Positions 46,378 to 55,630 are shown, counted from the stretch's first letter. The stretch is DNA of 64,000 nucleotides from Herpetosiphonaceae bacterium (GCA_013821605.1 JACDGP010000004.1:1-64000); one strand, 5' to 3'. Notes: generated by a model not told the origin, from the letters alone. Program-made: numbers and translations.

Positions 46378-47331
46378 CTAAAGTTTGACTTCGTCGTGGT
46401 CGATTAACCACTGAAGGGACTCTTCCACTGCCTGGAGCGAGGTATACCTCGGCCGGTACTCAAGCAGCCTTTGCGCCTTCGCGATGCTGCAATTCGGACT
46501 ATGGGCAATATGATCCCAAGTTGCCGTCGCCTCCTCCTCTGATACGGTTGTGCGCCAGTCCGCCCATTCAGTAAAGTGCACGTGTGCTTCTTGGCCAAAC
46601 CAGGCTGCGACTGCCTCGGCATACCCACGCAGCGTGAGAGCTTGGGATGAGACCACGTGAAAGCTTTCGCCACATGCACTACTCCAGTGAGTAAGCGCCT
46701 GCATAAAGGCCTGGGCAACATCAGCGGCATGAACATGATGCACGGTCTCGAGACCGAAATGAGGCAAAACCAACTCCTCACCCCTAGTCAGACGGGCGAA
46801 TACTTGCGGGTTGAAATGGCCGGCCGGATTAAGCGGTGCCCAGCCGGGCCCTACAATATGACCAGGATGTAGAATCGTGACCGGGAAGTGGGAGCGCCGC
46901 GCGACATCAAGTAAGTATGCTTCGATCTCCGCCTTCTCTATACCATATGCTCCAAATGGTCGTCGCGGCTGATCTTCGGTAGTAGGCACGACGGCACTCG
47001 GCCCGTGCACCCAGATCGTGCCACAATGGAGCACATGCTGGACTTGCCCCTGGAGAGCCGCGACAAGCTGCTTGGCGCTTTCCAGCTTAAAGCAGATCAA
47101 ATCGATGACTACGTCGGGCTTGAGCGCGCATAGCTGCTTGCCCCAAGTGCCCGTCGCTTCGAGAGCATCCCGATCAAGCTTGACACGCTGTACCTTGGTC
47201 CACGCAGCGTCAGATCGATAGGCTTCGCGCTGGCCACGGGTAACGTTGATGACTTCGTGGCCTGCTGCAACTAGTTCCGGTACGAGGTACGTTCCAATAT
47301 GTCCACTCCCGCCAATCACGACTGTTCGCAT
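46378..47331 (-). CDS. NAD-dependent epimerase/dehydratase-family protein
   Basis: The 317-residue extended SDR starts with VVIGGSGHIGTYLVPEL (Rossmann loop). It contains the catalytic-type Tyr-x3-Lys in GAYGIEKAE, ILHPGHIVGPGW, and a C-terminal sugar-nucleotide-type domain. The ATG follows GAGGAG at six bases; longer frames run into the divergent nudC region. It resembles UDP-sugar epimerases or reductases, but the substrate cannot be told. Confidence 0.85.
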   Translation of the reverse strand: MRTVVIGGSGHIGTYLVPELVAAGHEVINVTRGQREAYRSDAAWTKVQRVKLDRDALEATGTWGKQLCALKPDVVIDLICFKLESAKQLVAALQGQVQHVLHCGTIWVHGPSAVVPTTEDQPRRPFGAYGIEKAEIEAYLLDVARRSHFPVTILHPGHIVGPGWAPLNPAGHFNPQVFARLTRGEELVLPHFGLETVHHVHAADVAQAFMQALTHWSSACGESFHVVSSQALTLRGYAEAVAAWFGQEAHVHFTEWADWRTTVSEEEATATWDHIAHSPNCSIAKAQRLLEYRPRYTSLQAVEESLQWLIDHDEVKL

Positions 47332-47485
47332 CGGAGTCTCCTCATCCATTATCACATGGCACACTTCGAAATTACCGATAATCAATTGTTTCCTACTACT
47401 ATTATAAACGAGAGCACCCGAACCCGAATGATACGAACTAGAGGTAGCGACTATGGTAGGATAAAGCCAAGTGAGTTGGAGAGCT

Positions 47486-48340
47486 ATGGCGGAATATCCC
47501 TTCATGCGTAATGCCATTCTGAAACAGATCGACCTAGGGGCCGCGCGCTGCTGCCTATTCCTTGATGATCGGCTTATCATCACCCGCACCGCATCGGGCA
47601 TTTGTTTGCCGGACATGCAGGTTGTGACCGCTGCCGGCTTACAGCCTGCATGTCCAATTGCGCTTGGCAGCTGTGGACCCATCGACTACGTGGCAGCCTC
47701 GCTCGCACCGGTCGTGCTTGAAGCACCGTTCGAGACGGTTGATCTTCGCAGTGCATATGGGCTCCTGTCAGAACAAGAGTATGGCATCGCTGGATGTGCG
47801 GCGCAGCTGGCCTTCTGGGATCGCACAACCCGCTTCTGCCCCGTTTGTGCGACTCCAACTGAACGGGTAACCAAGGAATGGAGCAAGCGCTGTCCCCAGT
47901 GCGACTTTCGGCAATATCCGCGTGTTAGCCCGGCGATCATTGTCTTGATCTACCGACCGGGCGCGGTCTTACTGACCCGCCAGCCCTCATGGCCGCCCAA
48001 TCGCTATAGCTTGGTAGCAGGCTTTGTGGAGGCCGGCGAGTCGCTTGAGGCCTGCGCGCGACGCGAGGTGGCTGAGGAGGTGGGCGTTCGCGTCGACCAG
48101 ATTCGTTATCTGGGAAGCCAGCCCTGGCCCTTTCCGCACCAGTTGATGGTTGGCTTTCTGGCTCAGTATCACACCGGTGACGTTGTTATTCAGGAATCCG
48201 AACTTGAGCACGCCGCCTGGTTCGATCTCGACGCGCTGCCCGGTCTATCTCCGCCATTGAGCATCTCGCGCCGGATCATCGACTGGTATCTCGCAATGCA
48301 AGACAACCCAGACCTACCTTTCCCGCCCGATCCATACTAG
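47486..48340 (+). CDS. nudC: NADH pyrophosphatase / NAD-cap hydrolase
   Basis: NudC cleaves NADH and removes NAD caps from RNA. The 284-residue protein has the N-terminal domain, a zinc ribbon CPVC...CPQC around residues 125-145, the Nudix box GFVEAGESLEACARREVAEEVG, and the family's array SQPWPFPHQLMVGF. GGAG lies five bases before the ATG. The region between it and the divergent epimerase gene is AT-rich (TATAAA), a probable promoter area. Confidence 0.93.
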   Translation: MAEYPFMRNAILKQIDLGAARCCLFLDDRLIITRTASGICLPDMQVVTAAGLQPACPIALGSCGPIDYVAASLAPVVLEAPFETVDLRSAYGLLSEQEYGIAGCAAQLAFWDRTTRFCPVCATPTERVTKEWSKRCPQCDFRQYPRVSPAIIVLIYRPGAVLLTRQPSWPPNRYSLVAGFVEAGESLEACARREVAEEVGVRVDQIRYLGSQPWPFPHQLMVGFLAQYHTGDVVIQESELEHAAWFDLDALPGLSPPLSISRRIIDWYLAMQDNPDLPFPPDPY

Positions 48341-48411
48341 CCGGGAGATAGAGGAGATGATGGCAACGATATCAACTATACTGCTAGTAACGTATGCTAG
48401 GAGCAATAAGC

Positions 48412-48735
48412 ATGCCTTTTGATCAATATCATGAGCCAGCCAACGAACTTCCCGAGGAGACGCGCACCTTTGCTCGTATGATCCTCTCGCTGATTGAGGA
48501 AGCCCAGGCTATCGATTGGTACGAGCAGCGGATGGCGGTCGAGAAAAACAAGCAGGCCAAAGCGATTATGCAAAATGCGCAACAGGAAGAGTTCAAGCAT
48601 TTTGGGATGGACTTAGAGTTTTTGCTGCGGCAAAAGCCCAAGTGGCGGGTTGCAATGCAACAGATTTTGTTCCAAGACGGCGACATCGTGAAACATGGTG
48701 AGGAAGCTGAAGACGCCGAAGACCAAGTAGGATAG
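48412..48735 (+). CDS. Encapsulated-ferritin-like (EncFtn-type) protein
   Basis: The 107-residue helical protein contains SLIEEAQAIDWYEQR and EEFKHFGMDLEFLLR, matching the two-helix EncFtn fold. The metal-site and entry residues known from Rhodospirillum EncFtn (Glu32, Trp38, Tyr39, Glu62, His65) have counterparts at E30, W36, Y37, E60 and H63 with a constant shift of two. EncFtn oxidises Fe(II) as a decamer and delivers it to an encapsulin shell. No encapsulin gene is nearby, and the acidic tail (EEAEDAED) does not look like the usual targeting peptide. AGGAG lies nine bases ahead of the ATG. Confidence 0.75.
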   Translation: MPFDQYHEPANELPEETRTFARMILSLIEEAQAIDWYEQRMAVEKNKQAKAIMQNAQQEEFKHFGMDLEFLLRQKPKWRVAMQQILFQDGDIVKHGEEAEDAEDQVG

Positions 48736-48777
48736 CCGAGGCTTGGCTTGATGAGGTAAATATAGAAAGGAATCCCC

Positions 48778-49701
48778 ATGTCGATCACAAAAGAACGTCT
48801 TGAGCAGGGCTTGCGCTACGACGACTATAAAGCACAGATGACACGTAATCGCGAGCGCTTCGAGGCTAACGAAGAAACAGTCCAGCTAGCGCCTGACGAT
48901 CTGGCATTTTTTGCACAACTCCCAGCAGCGTTACCGGTGCTTGTATTGGCCGAGGATTGGTGTGGCGACGTGATCGCTAATCTGCCGGTGCTTGGCCGCT
49001 TGGCAGCTGAAAGTGCCAAGCTTGATCTGCGCATCTTTCTCCGTGATCAGAATCTCGACATCATGGACCAGTACCTGAAGGACGGGCAGCACCGCTCGAT
49101 CCCGGTCTTTGTTATTTTCGATCCGGGGTTTCGTGAACTCGGCCATTGGATCGAACGTCCGGCACGCGTGACGGAGCTACAAGAGCAGATGCGCCGTGAG
49201 CTGTTCGCCAGCGACCCGCTGTTGCAGGGCATCGCGCCAGACACGTCTATCGCGCAGCTTCCGGAAGAAGCACGGAACCGCCTCGGGCAGGCCTTCGGTA
49301 CCTTCCGAGAAGAGCAGCGGCAGCTCTCTGATCAAGAAGTTGTGCGCGATATCAGAGCGATCATTGAGCATGGTACGGCGCAACCGGTGGTGGAGGAACG
49401 TCGCGCGGTCCCGACAGCCGTGCAGGGTCAGCCAAAGGCGGACGGTCATACCTCCCAACGCGTCAAGGTCGCTATCACCTATTGTGCATCATGTGGCTAT
49501 GAGCCGCAGACCTTGGCGCTCGCATCGGCGCTGATGCAGGAGTTCGTCTACGATCTGGCATCCATTGAGCTCATTCCGTGGACAGATGGCACCTTCGACG
49601 TCGTTGTTGATGGCGACCTCGTGCATTCCATGCTCCGCGAGGGCGGTTTCCCTGAACATTCTACGATCATCCAGGCCGTACGCGAGCGGTTGGTGCATTA
49701 A
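48778..49701 (+). CDS. Thioredoxin-like / Rdx (SelW-type) fusion protein
   Basis: The 307-residue protein joins two redox folds. Residues 1-155 form a thioredoxin-like domain whose active site reads EDWCGDV, a single Cys in place of CxxC, as in the thioredoxin-9/YbbN-type 'EDWCGD' family. Residues 225-307 are a SelW/SelT/SelH-type Rdx domain with VAITYCASCGYEPQ (CxxC at about 236-239) and GTFDVVVDG. In selenoprotein relatives the second Cys of that CxxC is selenocysteine; here it is Cys. A linker rich in Gln and charged residues separates them. It follows the EncFtn-like gene by 42 bases. Confidence 0.83.
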   Translation: MSITKERLEQGLRYDDYKAQMTRNRERFEANEETVQLAPDDLAFFAQLPAALPVLVLAEDWCGDVIANLPVLGRLAAESAKLDLRIFLRDQNLDIMDQYLKDGQHRSIPVFVIFDPGFRELGHWIERPARVTELQEQMRRELFASDPLLQGIAPDTSIAQLPEEARNRLGQAFGTFREEQRQLSDQEVVRDIRAIIEHGTAQPVVEERRAVPTAVQGQPKADGHTSQRVKVAITYCASCGYEPQTLALASALMQEFVYDLASIELIPWTDGTFDVVVDGDLVHSMLREGGFPEHSTIIQAVRERLVH

Positions 49702-49716
49702 CTGGGGAGGGTTCGC

Positions 49717-50565
49717 ATGGCAAAGCTTCGATTTGGTATCAAGACGGCCCCGCAGCACACGACCTATGAGGCTATGCTGGCGGTCTGGAAAGAGGCGGAT
49801 GCAACGCCGGCCATTGAGCATGCGTGGCTCTTCGATCATTTTGCGCCCATCTTCAGCGATGTGAATGGCCCCTGTTTAGAAGGCTGGACCCTGTTGACGG
49901 CATATGCAGCTCAAACAACGCGCCTTCGGGTTGGCTTAATGGTCACTGGCAATACCTATCGCCACCCAGCAGTCCTGGCCAACATGGCTGCCACGGTAGA
50001 CGTTATCTCCAACGGCCGCTTGGACTTAGGCATTGGTGCAGGCTGGAACGAGTACGAGCACCAGAGCATGGGCATTCCGCTGTTTGCACCAGGAGAGCGC
50101 ATTCGACGTTTCGGTGAGGCGTGTGAGATCATCAAGCGACTCTTCACGCAGGAGCTCACGGACTTCGACGGGCGCTACTACCAGCTCAAGGAAGCACGTT
50201 GTGAGCCGAAGCCAGTACAAAAGCCGACGCCGCCCTTCGTGATCGGCGGTGGTGGAGAAAAGCTCACACTGCGCATTGTCGCAACCTATGCGGACGTATG
50301 GAATTTTGCCGGCGGTCCGGTCGAAGAGTTTAGCCGCAAGGTCGGGATTTTACATAAGCATTGTGCCGACGTAGGACGCGATCCGGCCAAGATCGAGCTT
50401 TCAGTGCAATTGCCCGTCGATTACGATGATCTAGCCAGTACAACGGAGGCTACGCAACGTTTTGTGGATGCCGGGGCGACGCACTTGATTCTCAATTTAC
50501 GCTACCCCTATCCAGAACGGATCGTGACGCGACTAGCGGACGAAGTTATACCGCACGTACATTAA
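49717..50565 (+). CDS. LLM-class flavin/F420-dependent oxidoreductase
   Basis: The 282-residue luciferase-like TIM barrel has TTRLRVGLMVTGNTYRHPAV, the phosphate-binding region GRLDLGIGAGWNEYEHQSMG, and PFVIGGGGEKLTLRIVATYADVWN, typical of F420-dependent members. GGGAGG precedes the ATG by nine bases. It is 15 bases from the Trx-Rdx gene. The substrate is unknown, and F420 use is inferred from family pattern. Confidence 0.87.
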   Translation: MAKLRFGIKTAPQHTTYEAMLAVWKEADATPAIEHAWLFDHFAPIFSDVNGPCLEGWTLLTAYAAQTTRLRVGLMVTGNTYRHPAVLANMAATVDVISNGRLDLGIGAGWNEYEHQSMGIPLFAPGERIRRFGEACEIIKRLFTQELTDFDGRYYQLKEARCEPKPVQKPTPPFVIGGGGEKLTLRIVATYADVWNFAGGPVEEFSRKVGILHKHCADVGRDPAKIELSVQLPVDYDDLASTTEATQRFVDAGATHLILNLRYPYPERIVTRLADEVIPHVH

Positions 50566-50577
50566 GGTAGACGTGGC

Positions 50578-51591
50578 ATGAGTACACCGATGTCCAGCCG
50601 CATTGCTTATCCAACGATTACCAGCAGCGTCTTGGCCGGCAATCCCGCCGGCGATCCCGAGGTACGCACACTCCCGATCTATCTCCCGCCAAGTTACGAT
50701 GCGGAGCCTGAACGGCGTTATCCGGTGGTGTGGATGCTCACCGGCTTTACGGGTCGGGGCCAGATGCTGCTCAATGACAACTTGTGGACGCCTACCATTC
50801 AGCAGCAGATCGATACCTTGATCGCTCATGGCATGACCGAAATTATTATGGCGCTGCCCGATTGTACGACGCGCTACGGCGGCTCCCAATATATTAATTC
50901 AGCCGCGACGGGCCAGTATGAGGATTATCTGATCGACGAGCTTGTACCATTTGTCGATGTGCACTACCGCACGCTGCCAGGCAGTCAGCACCGAGCAGTA
51001 CTAGGCAAGAGCAGCGGTGGCTACGGCGCGATGATTCACGGGATGAAACATCCTGATGTCTTTAGTGCCATAGCCTGCCATAGTGGAGATATGGCCTTCG
51101 ACCTTTGTTACCGGCCCGATTTTCCTAAGCTGAGTAGCCGGCTTGCCGCAAACCAGTACGATCCGCAGGCGTTCTTTGAGGAGTTTCTAGCCAAGCCCAA
51201 GAAGAGCGGGGCCGACGGCGCTGCTTTGAATATCCTGGCGATGGCTGCCTGTTACTCGCCCAACCCGGCAGCGACTGGTCTGCCAATCGACTTCCCGATC
51301 GACTTGTATACGTGTGAGTTGCGGCCCACCGTGTGGGCCCGCTGGCTCGAACACGACCCGGTGGAGCTTGTCCCCAACTATGCTGCGAACCTCAAGCAAC
51401 TCAAACTGCTGTTCATCGACTGCGGCACCCGCGATGAGTTTAACCTCCAGTATGGCGCGCGTATTCTGGTGGAACGGCTGAAACGATGGGACGTGTCCTA
51501 CGAGCATCAAGAGTTTGACGATGATCATCGCTCCATCTCGTACCGCTATGATGTCTCGCTGCCGCGACTGGTGCAGCAGATCGCGGGATGA
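50578..51591 (+). CDS. Esterase (enterochelin-esterase/esterase D-like alpha/beta hydrolase)
   Basis: The 337-residue protein has the nucleophile elbow GKSSGGYGAM (Ser near residue 144), a candidate acid in DCGTRDEFN and the C-terminal His in FDDDHRSISYRY, forming the triad. YPVVWMLTGFTG and QYEDYLIDELVPFVDVHYRT match the Fes/esterase D family. No signal peptide is apparent, so a cytoplasmic acyl-sugar or S-formyl-type substrate is likely. It is 12 bases from the LLM gene. Confidence 0.86.
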   Translation: MSTPMSSRIAYPTITSSVLAGNPAGDPEVRTLPIYLPPSYDAEPERRYPVVWMLTGFTGRGQMLLNDNLWTPTIQQQIDTLIAHGMTEIIMALPDCTTRYGGSQYINSAATGQYEDYLIDELVPFVDVHYRTLPGSQHRAVLGKSSGGYGAMIHGMKHPDVFSAIACHSGDMAFDLCYRPDFPKLSSRLAANQYDPQAFFEEFLAKPKKSGADGAALNILAMAACYSPNPAATGLPIDFPIDLYTCELRPTVWARWLEHDPVELVPNYAANLKQLKLLFIDCGTRDEFNLQYGARILVERLKRWDVSYEHQEFDDDHRSISYRYDVSLPRLVQQIAG

Positions 51592-51643
51592 GCATGGCAT
51601 AGAGCCTGTGTGAACGAGAATTGGTCCCTTTAGGAGCTTATAG

Positions 51644-52906
51644 ATGATTGAGAAGCAACAGAATTGGGCTGGCAATTATACCTATAGTGCTGACCGATTG
51701 CACTGTCCCAGCACGCTAGAGCAACTACAAGAGCTTGTAGTAGGCTCCAACAAGCTGAAGGTGCTTGGCTCGCGCCATTCATTCAATGATATCGCGGACA
51801 CCACCCAGGATCTGATCTCACTTGAGCATTTCGATCATGTGGTCGCGTTGGATCGCGAGCACCGCACGGTAACCGTCGAGGCTGGGATCAAGTATGGTCA
51901 ACTGTGTCAGTATCTCGACCAAGCAGGTTATGCGCTGCACAACATGGCTTCGTTACCACACATTTCCGTCGCGGGTGCCTGTGCAACCGGAACGCATGGC
52001 TCAGGTGATAGTCATGGTAACCTCGCCACGGCTGTTACAGCCATGGAAATGCTCACTCCCAACGGCGAGCGCGTCGTTGTATCGCGTGAGCAAGACGGCG
52101 AGCGCTTTCGAGGAGTGGTGATTGGGCTTGGGGGCCTCGGCGTGGTCACGAAACTCACGCTTGATGTGGTACCGGCCTTTGAAATGCGCCAAGATGTGTA
52201 CGAAAACCTACCCCTGGCGCAACTGGAAAACCACTTCGACGAGATCCAAACGAGCGCCTATAGCGCTAGCCTCTTCACCGATTGGCAAAGCGGGATGTTC
52301 AAGCAGGTCTGGTTGAAGCGCCGTATCATGGTCGACCCTGCTTTCAAGGCAGAACCCGAGTTGTTTGGGGCGACGCTCGCAACCGGCCAGCGACACCCCC
52401 TTGCGGACATGCCCCCAGAAAATTGCACCCAGCAGATGGGTGTCCCCGGTCCGTGGTATCAACGCATGCCGCACTTCCGGATGGAATTCACGCCGAGCAA
52501 CGGTGAGGAGTTGCAAAGTGAATACCTTGTGCCCCGCACGCACGCCTTCGCGGCCTTCACTGCGATCAGTCGATTAAGTGACCAAATGGCCCCGCTCCTC
52601 CAGATTTCAGAGGTGCGTACGATCGCCGCTGACGATCTGTGGATGAGCCCATGCTACCAACAGCCCTGTATTGGACTCCACTTCACCTGGCAAAAGAACT
52701 GGCCTGCGGTCAAGCAGCTGCTACCGCTGATCGAAGAACAACTCGCGCCTTTCGGTGCTCGCCCACACTGGGGCAAGCTGTTTACGATGGCACCGGCACG
52801 CGTACAATCGCTGTACCCGAAGCTGCTGGAGTTCCAGCAACTGCTGCGGGCATATGATCCACAAGGCAAGTTTCGTAATGCGTTTCTGGACAGGTATTTC
52901 GCATGA
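51644..52906 (+). CDS. Alditol (xylitol/sorbitol) oxidase-like flavoprotein
   Basis: The 420-residue protein belongs to the VAO/D-arabinono-lactone oxidase family. It opens with NWAGNYTYSA, then GSRHSFNDIA, where the His covalently binds FAD in AldO, and GACATGTHGSGDSHGNLA. The C-terminal ALO domain ends with YDPQGKFRNAFLD. Alditol oxidases convert polyols to aldoses with O2, giving H2O2. The stop overlaps the next gene's ATG (ATGA), indicating coupling to the Gfo/Idh-type oxidoreductase. Confidence 0.88.
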   Translation: MIEKQQNWAGNYTYSADRLHCPSTLEQLQELVVGSNKLKVLGSRHSFNDIADTTQDLISLEHFDHVVALDREHRTVTVEAGIKYGQLCQYLDQAGYALHNMASLPHISVAGACATGTHGSGDSHGNLATAVTAMEMLTPNGERVVVSREQDGERFRGVVIGLGGLGVVTKLTLDVVPAFEMRQDVYENLPLAQLENHFDEIQTSAYSASLFTDWQSGMFKQVWLKRRIMVDPAFKAEPELFGATLATGQRHPLADMPPENCTQQMGVPGPWYQRMPHFRMEFTPSNGEELQSEYLVPRTHAFAAFTAISRLSDQMAPLLQISEVRTIAADDLWMSPCYQQPCIGLHFTWQKNWPAVKQLLPLIEEQLAPFGARPHWGKLFTMAPARVQSLYPKLLEFQQLLRAYDPQGKFRNAFLDRYFA

Positions 52907-54006
52907 ACAACCCGGCGCGCAAAATCAGCATCGTCGTGGTCGGACTCGGCTTCGGTGCCGCATTCGCACCGATCTACCAATGTCACCCCGATGTGGAGAA
53001 CGTTGGCATCTGCGATCCTGACGAGGCGAAGGTCACAGCTATCGGTGACGCACTGCAGATACCACACGAGCAGCGCTTTACACAGCTAGACGAGGTGCTG
53101 AACCATGACGGGTTCGACGCCATCCACCTGCTAACGCCCGTGCCCTTGCACACCGAACACACACTCGCGGTCTTAAATGCTGGCAAGCACTGCGCCTGTG
53201 CCGTACCAATGGCGACGGAGCTCGACGACCTCCGCCGCATCCTTGCCGCGCAGCAGCGCTCCGGCAAAAACTACATGATGATGGAGACGGCTGTCTACAC
53301 GCGCGAGTTTTTGTTCGCTCAGGATCTGCTGGTGCGGGGGCAGTTCGGCGCACTCACGTTTCTGCGCGGCACCTACTTTCAGGACCTAGAGGGCAGTTAC
53401 CCCCTTTACTGGCGAGCACAGCCGCCAATGCACTATGCAACGCACGCGGTCGCACCACTCCTCGCGCTGGCCCAAACACGTGCCGCCAGCGTCTGCTGCC
53501 TTGGCTCCGGGCGGCTCCGGCCCGATATCCAGCAACCTAACGGCAACCAATTTCCGCTACAAACCGCGATCTTCCGCCTTGCCGGGACCAACCTCGCCGC
53601 CGAAGTGACCCGCTCGTGGTTCCAGACGGCCCGCGCGTACACCGAGGCATTCAGTGTGTATGGGGAGCAACAGGGCTTCGAATGGCAGCAACTAGAGCAC
53701 GAGGATCCAGTACTCTTCACATTGGAGCCGGGTGCGCCAGATCGCCGTGGCCGGAATACGACTGCGGCGCGCGTGCATGTGCCGTATCGCGCGGATCTGC
53801 TCCCTGAGGCTATAGCGCACTTCGCCGAGGGCGATCACGGTGGCTCACACCCGCACCTCGCACATGAGTTCGTTCGTAGCATTATTGAGGAGCGTCCCAG
53901 CGCGATCCATGCTGCCAAAGCGGCCGACTGGACCGCAGCTGGCATTTGTGCTCACGAGTCATCACTGCGCGACGGCGAACGGGTGCTGATCCGAAGCTTT
54001 GTGTAA
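52903..54006 (+). CDS. Gfo/Idh/MocA-family protein lacking the EKP motif
   Basis: The 367-residue protein has a Rossmann-type start (IVVVGLGFGAAFAPIY), LLTPVPLHTEHTLAVLNAGKH and a C-terminal substrate domain with HPHLAHEFVRSIIEER. Where relatives have EKP, with the catalytic Lys, this protein reads CAVPMATELDDL, so the Lys is Val or shifted. The PMATELDDL that follows confirms the alignment. It may have lost dehydrogenase activity or use another base. It is coupled to the alditol oxidase gene and followed by a ThuA-like gene. Confidence 0.82.
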   Translation: MNNPARKISIVVVGLGFGAAFAPIYQCHPDVENVGICDPDEAKVTAIGDALQIPHEQRFTQLDEVLNHDGFDAIHLLTPVPLHTEHTLAVLNAGKHCACAVPMATELDDLRRILAAQQRSGKNYMMMETAVYTREFLFAQDLLVRGQFGALTFLRGTYFQDLEGSYPLYWRAQPPMHYATHAVAPLLALAQTRAASVCCLGSGRLRPDIQQPNGNQFPLQTAIFRLAGTNLAAEVTRSWFQTARAYTEAFSVYGEQQGFEWQQLEHEDPVLFTLEPGAPDRRGRNTTAARVHVPYRADLLPEAIAHFAEGDHGGSHPHLAHEFVRSIIEERPSAIHAAKAADWTAAGICAHESSLRDGERVLIRSFV

Positions 54007-54041
54007 GTCGCCATATTGAAACAACTAGGACGAGGAAATAG

Positions 54042-54698
54042 ATGGCAAAAGGACAAGGGAGTCAGGTTCGTACGCTGGTTCTTTGCGGTGATCGCTGGCA
54101 TCCTCCTCAGACGGCACGCACTGGTCTGGAGATGCTCAAGGATGATCGCTTTGTTTTTGATTGGATCGAGAACGCTGAAGAATGGTCAGCGGACCGCATG
54201 TCAAAGGCTGGAGTTGTTATGCTGACCAAGTCCAATGACGTCTCCGCTACCGATCCACGCCCATGGGCCACCAAACAGGTTCAGGAGGCCTTTCGTGACT
54301 ATGTGCGCGCAGGCAACGGACTCCTGATCATCCATTCAGGCAGTGCTGGCTATGCTGAGATGCCGGTGTTACGCAGCCTGACCGGCGGGACCTTCCTGCG
54401 ACATCCTTCCCAATGCCCAGTTACCGTGGAACCTCGGCCTGGACATCCCCTCAGCGCCGAGAGCACACCATTTACGGCGGTCGATGAGCACTATATGATG
54501 GCGTTGGACGATGGGCAAGCCGACGTCTTCTTATCTACGACCTCGGAGCATGGGAGCCAACCAGGCGGTTGGATACGCACTGAGGGTCAGGGTCGTGTCT
54601 GTGTCTTAACTCCTGGCCATAATCTAGAGGTCTGGCTGAACCCAGCCTATCAGACACTGCTCGGCAACGCCCTAGATTGGTGCGCTGGCCTTCATTAA
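54042..54698 (+). CDS. ThuA-like domain protein
   Basis: The 218-residue protein matches the ThuA (trehalose-utilisation) family, a glutamine-amidotransferase-like fold without the usual Cys. VLCGDRWHPPQTARTG, RAGNGLLIIHSGSAGY, HPLSAESTPFTAVDEHY and VCVLTPGHNLEVWLNP are recognisable. The biochemical function is not known; such genes occur with Gfo/Idh oxidoreductases in sugar clusters, as here. ACGAGGAAATAG provides a ribosome site. Confidence 0.84.
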   Translation: MAKGQGSQVRTLVLCGDRWHPPQTARTGLEMLKDDRFVFDWIENAEEWSADRMSKAGVVMLTKSNDVSATDPRPWATKQVQEAFRDYVRAGNGLLIIHSGSAGYAEMPVLRSLTGGTFLRHPSQCPVTVEPRPGHPLSAESTPFTAVDEHYMMALDDGQADVFLSTTSEHGSQPGGWIRTEGQGRVCVLTPGHNLEVWLNPAYQTLLGNALDWCAGLH

Positions 54699-54853
54699 AG
54701 TGGTACGTCTCGTCAGCGCTGGGCCAACTCCTGCATCCCCGTCCACTCCTGCCAGATGTCGGTCATACAGTCCCACTGATGGGCCGTGTCGGAACTCCTT
54801 TACTGCTTGGCGGCATACGCCGCAAGAGCCATCCAGCACGTAGCTAAGAGCAG

Positions 54854-55591
54854 TTACCGTGATTGCTTGTCACGCCATGCTTCGTATTCCGCGCGTGCCT
54901 CTGCCGATAAGGGGTAGTACTTGCGGAGATCGCCTCCCTCCGCCAGTCGCATGCGTGAAAAATCTTCCCACTCCGCATGTTCGCTTGCGGCACGCAGAAG
55001 CTCCGGCGCGAGCTTGATCGGCACGACAACAACCCCGTCATCGTCAGCGACAATAATATCGCCCGGCATCACCAATGCGTTCCCACAGGCGATCGGGACA
55101 TTGACGGCAAACGGGACGATATTGGTCTGGGTATGGAAATTAGGAGTGACACCGCGCAGCCATAGACCAAGCCCAAGCTCCTTTGCCTTCGGGTAATCGC
55201 GGATACACCCGTCGATAATCACGCCGCTCCCTCCACGCCCCTTGAAATAAGTCAGCATCATCTCACCAAAAACGCCACTGCTCATATCGCCACGAGCGTC
55301 GACGACCACGACGTCACCGGGCTGCGTATGGTAGAGGACATGCCGGTGAAGCTGCCGTTCGGGATCCACATATTCGTCGACCCGGTACAAATCCTCGCGT
55401 TTCGGCATGAACTGCAAGGTTAGAGCTGGACCTACTACCGTCGTTCCTGGGGTCCAACTGAGAGGTCCCCGGATCTGCGGGTCGCGAATACCCAGGCGAC
55501 TCAATTCTCCACTGGCCGTCGCGCTGCCGATTGCGGCTAGCCCTTCGATCAATTCCTTTGCCGGTCGTTCAATGTCCAATGTCTCAATCAT
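54854..55591 (-). CDS. RraA-family protein (HMG aldolase/oxaloacetate decarboxylase-like)
   Basis: The 245-residue protein has the RraA/HMG-aldolase fold: PGTTVVGPALTLQF, GDVVVVDARGDMSSGVFGE and VIIDGCIRDYPKA, where the Arg and Asp bind the keto-acid and metal. GDIIVADDDGVVVVP is also typical. Members cleave 4-hydroxy-4-methyl-2-oxoglutarate, decarboxylate oxaloacetate or open related keto acids. Near two acid-sugar dehydratase-like enzymes, a keto-deoxy-acid substrate is conceivable. The ATG has AGGG five bases upstream; a TTG six codons earlier is less likely. Confidence 0.86.
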   Translation of the reverse strand: MIETLDIERPAKELIEGLAAIGSATASGELSRLGIRDPQIRGPLSWTPGTTVVGPALTLQFMPKREDLYRVDEYVDPERQLHRHVLYHTQPGDVVVVDARGDMSSGVFGEMMLTYFKGRGGSGVIIDGCIRDYPKAKELGLGLWLRGVTPNFHTQTNIVPFAVNVPIACGNALVMPGDIIVADDDGVVVVPIKLAPELLRAASEHAEWEDFSRMRLAEGGDLRKYYPLSAEARAEYEAWRDKQSR

Positions 55592-55630
55592 CAATTCCCT
55601 CGCTGCCAAGTATGCCCGATAAGTAAGTGC

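Noticed and set aside
54699-54853. Short Trp-rich minus-strand frame ending WQEWTGMQELAQR
   Set aside because: No start codon with a ribosome site is present; it may be a gene remnant but cannot be supported.
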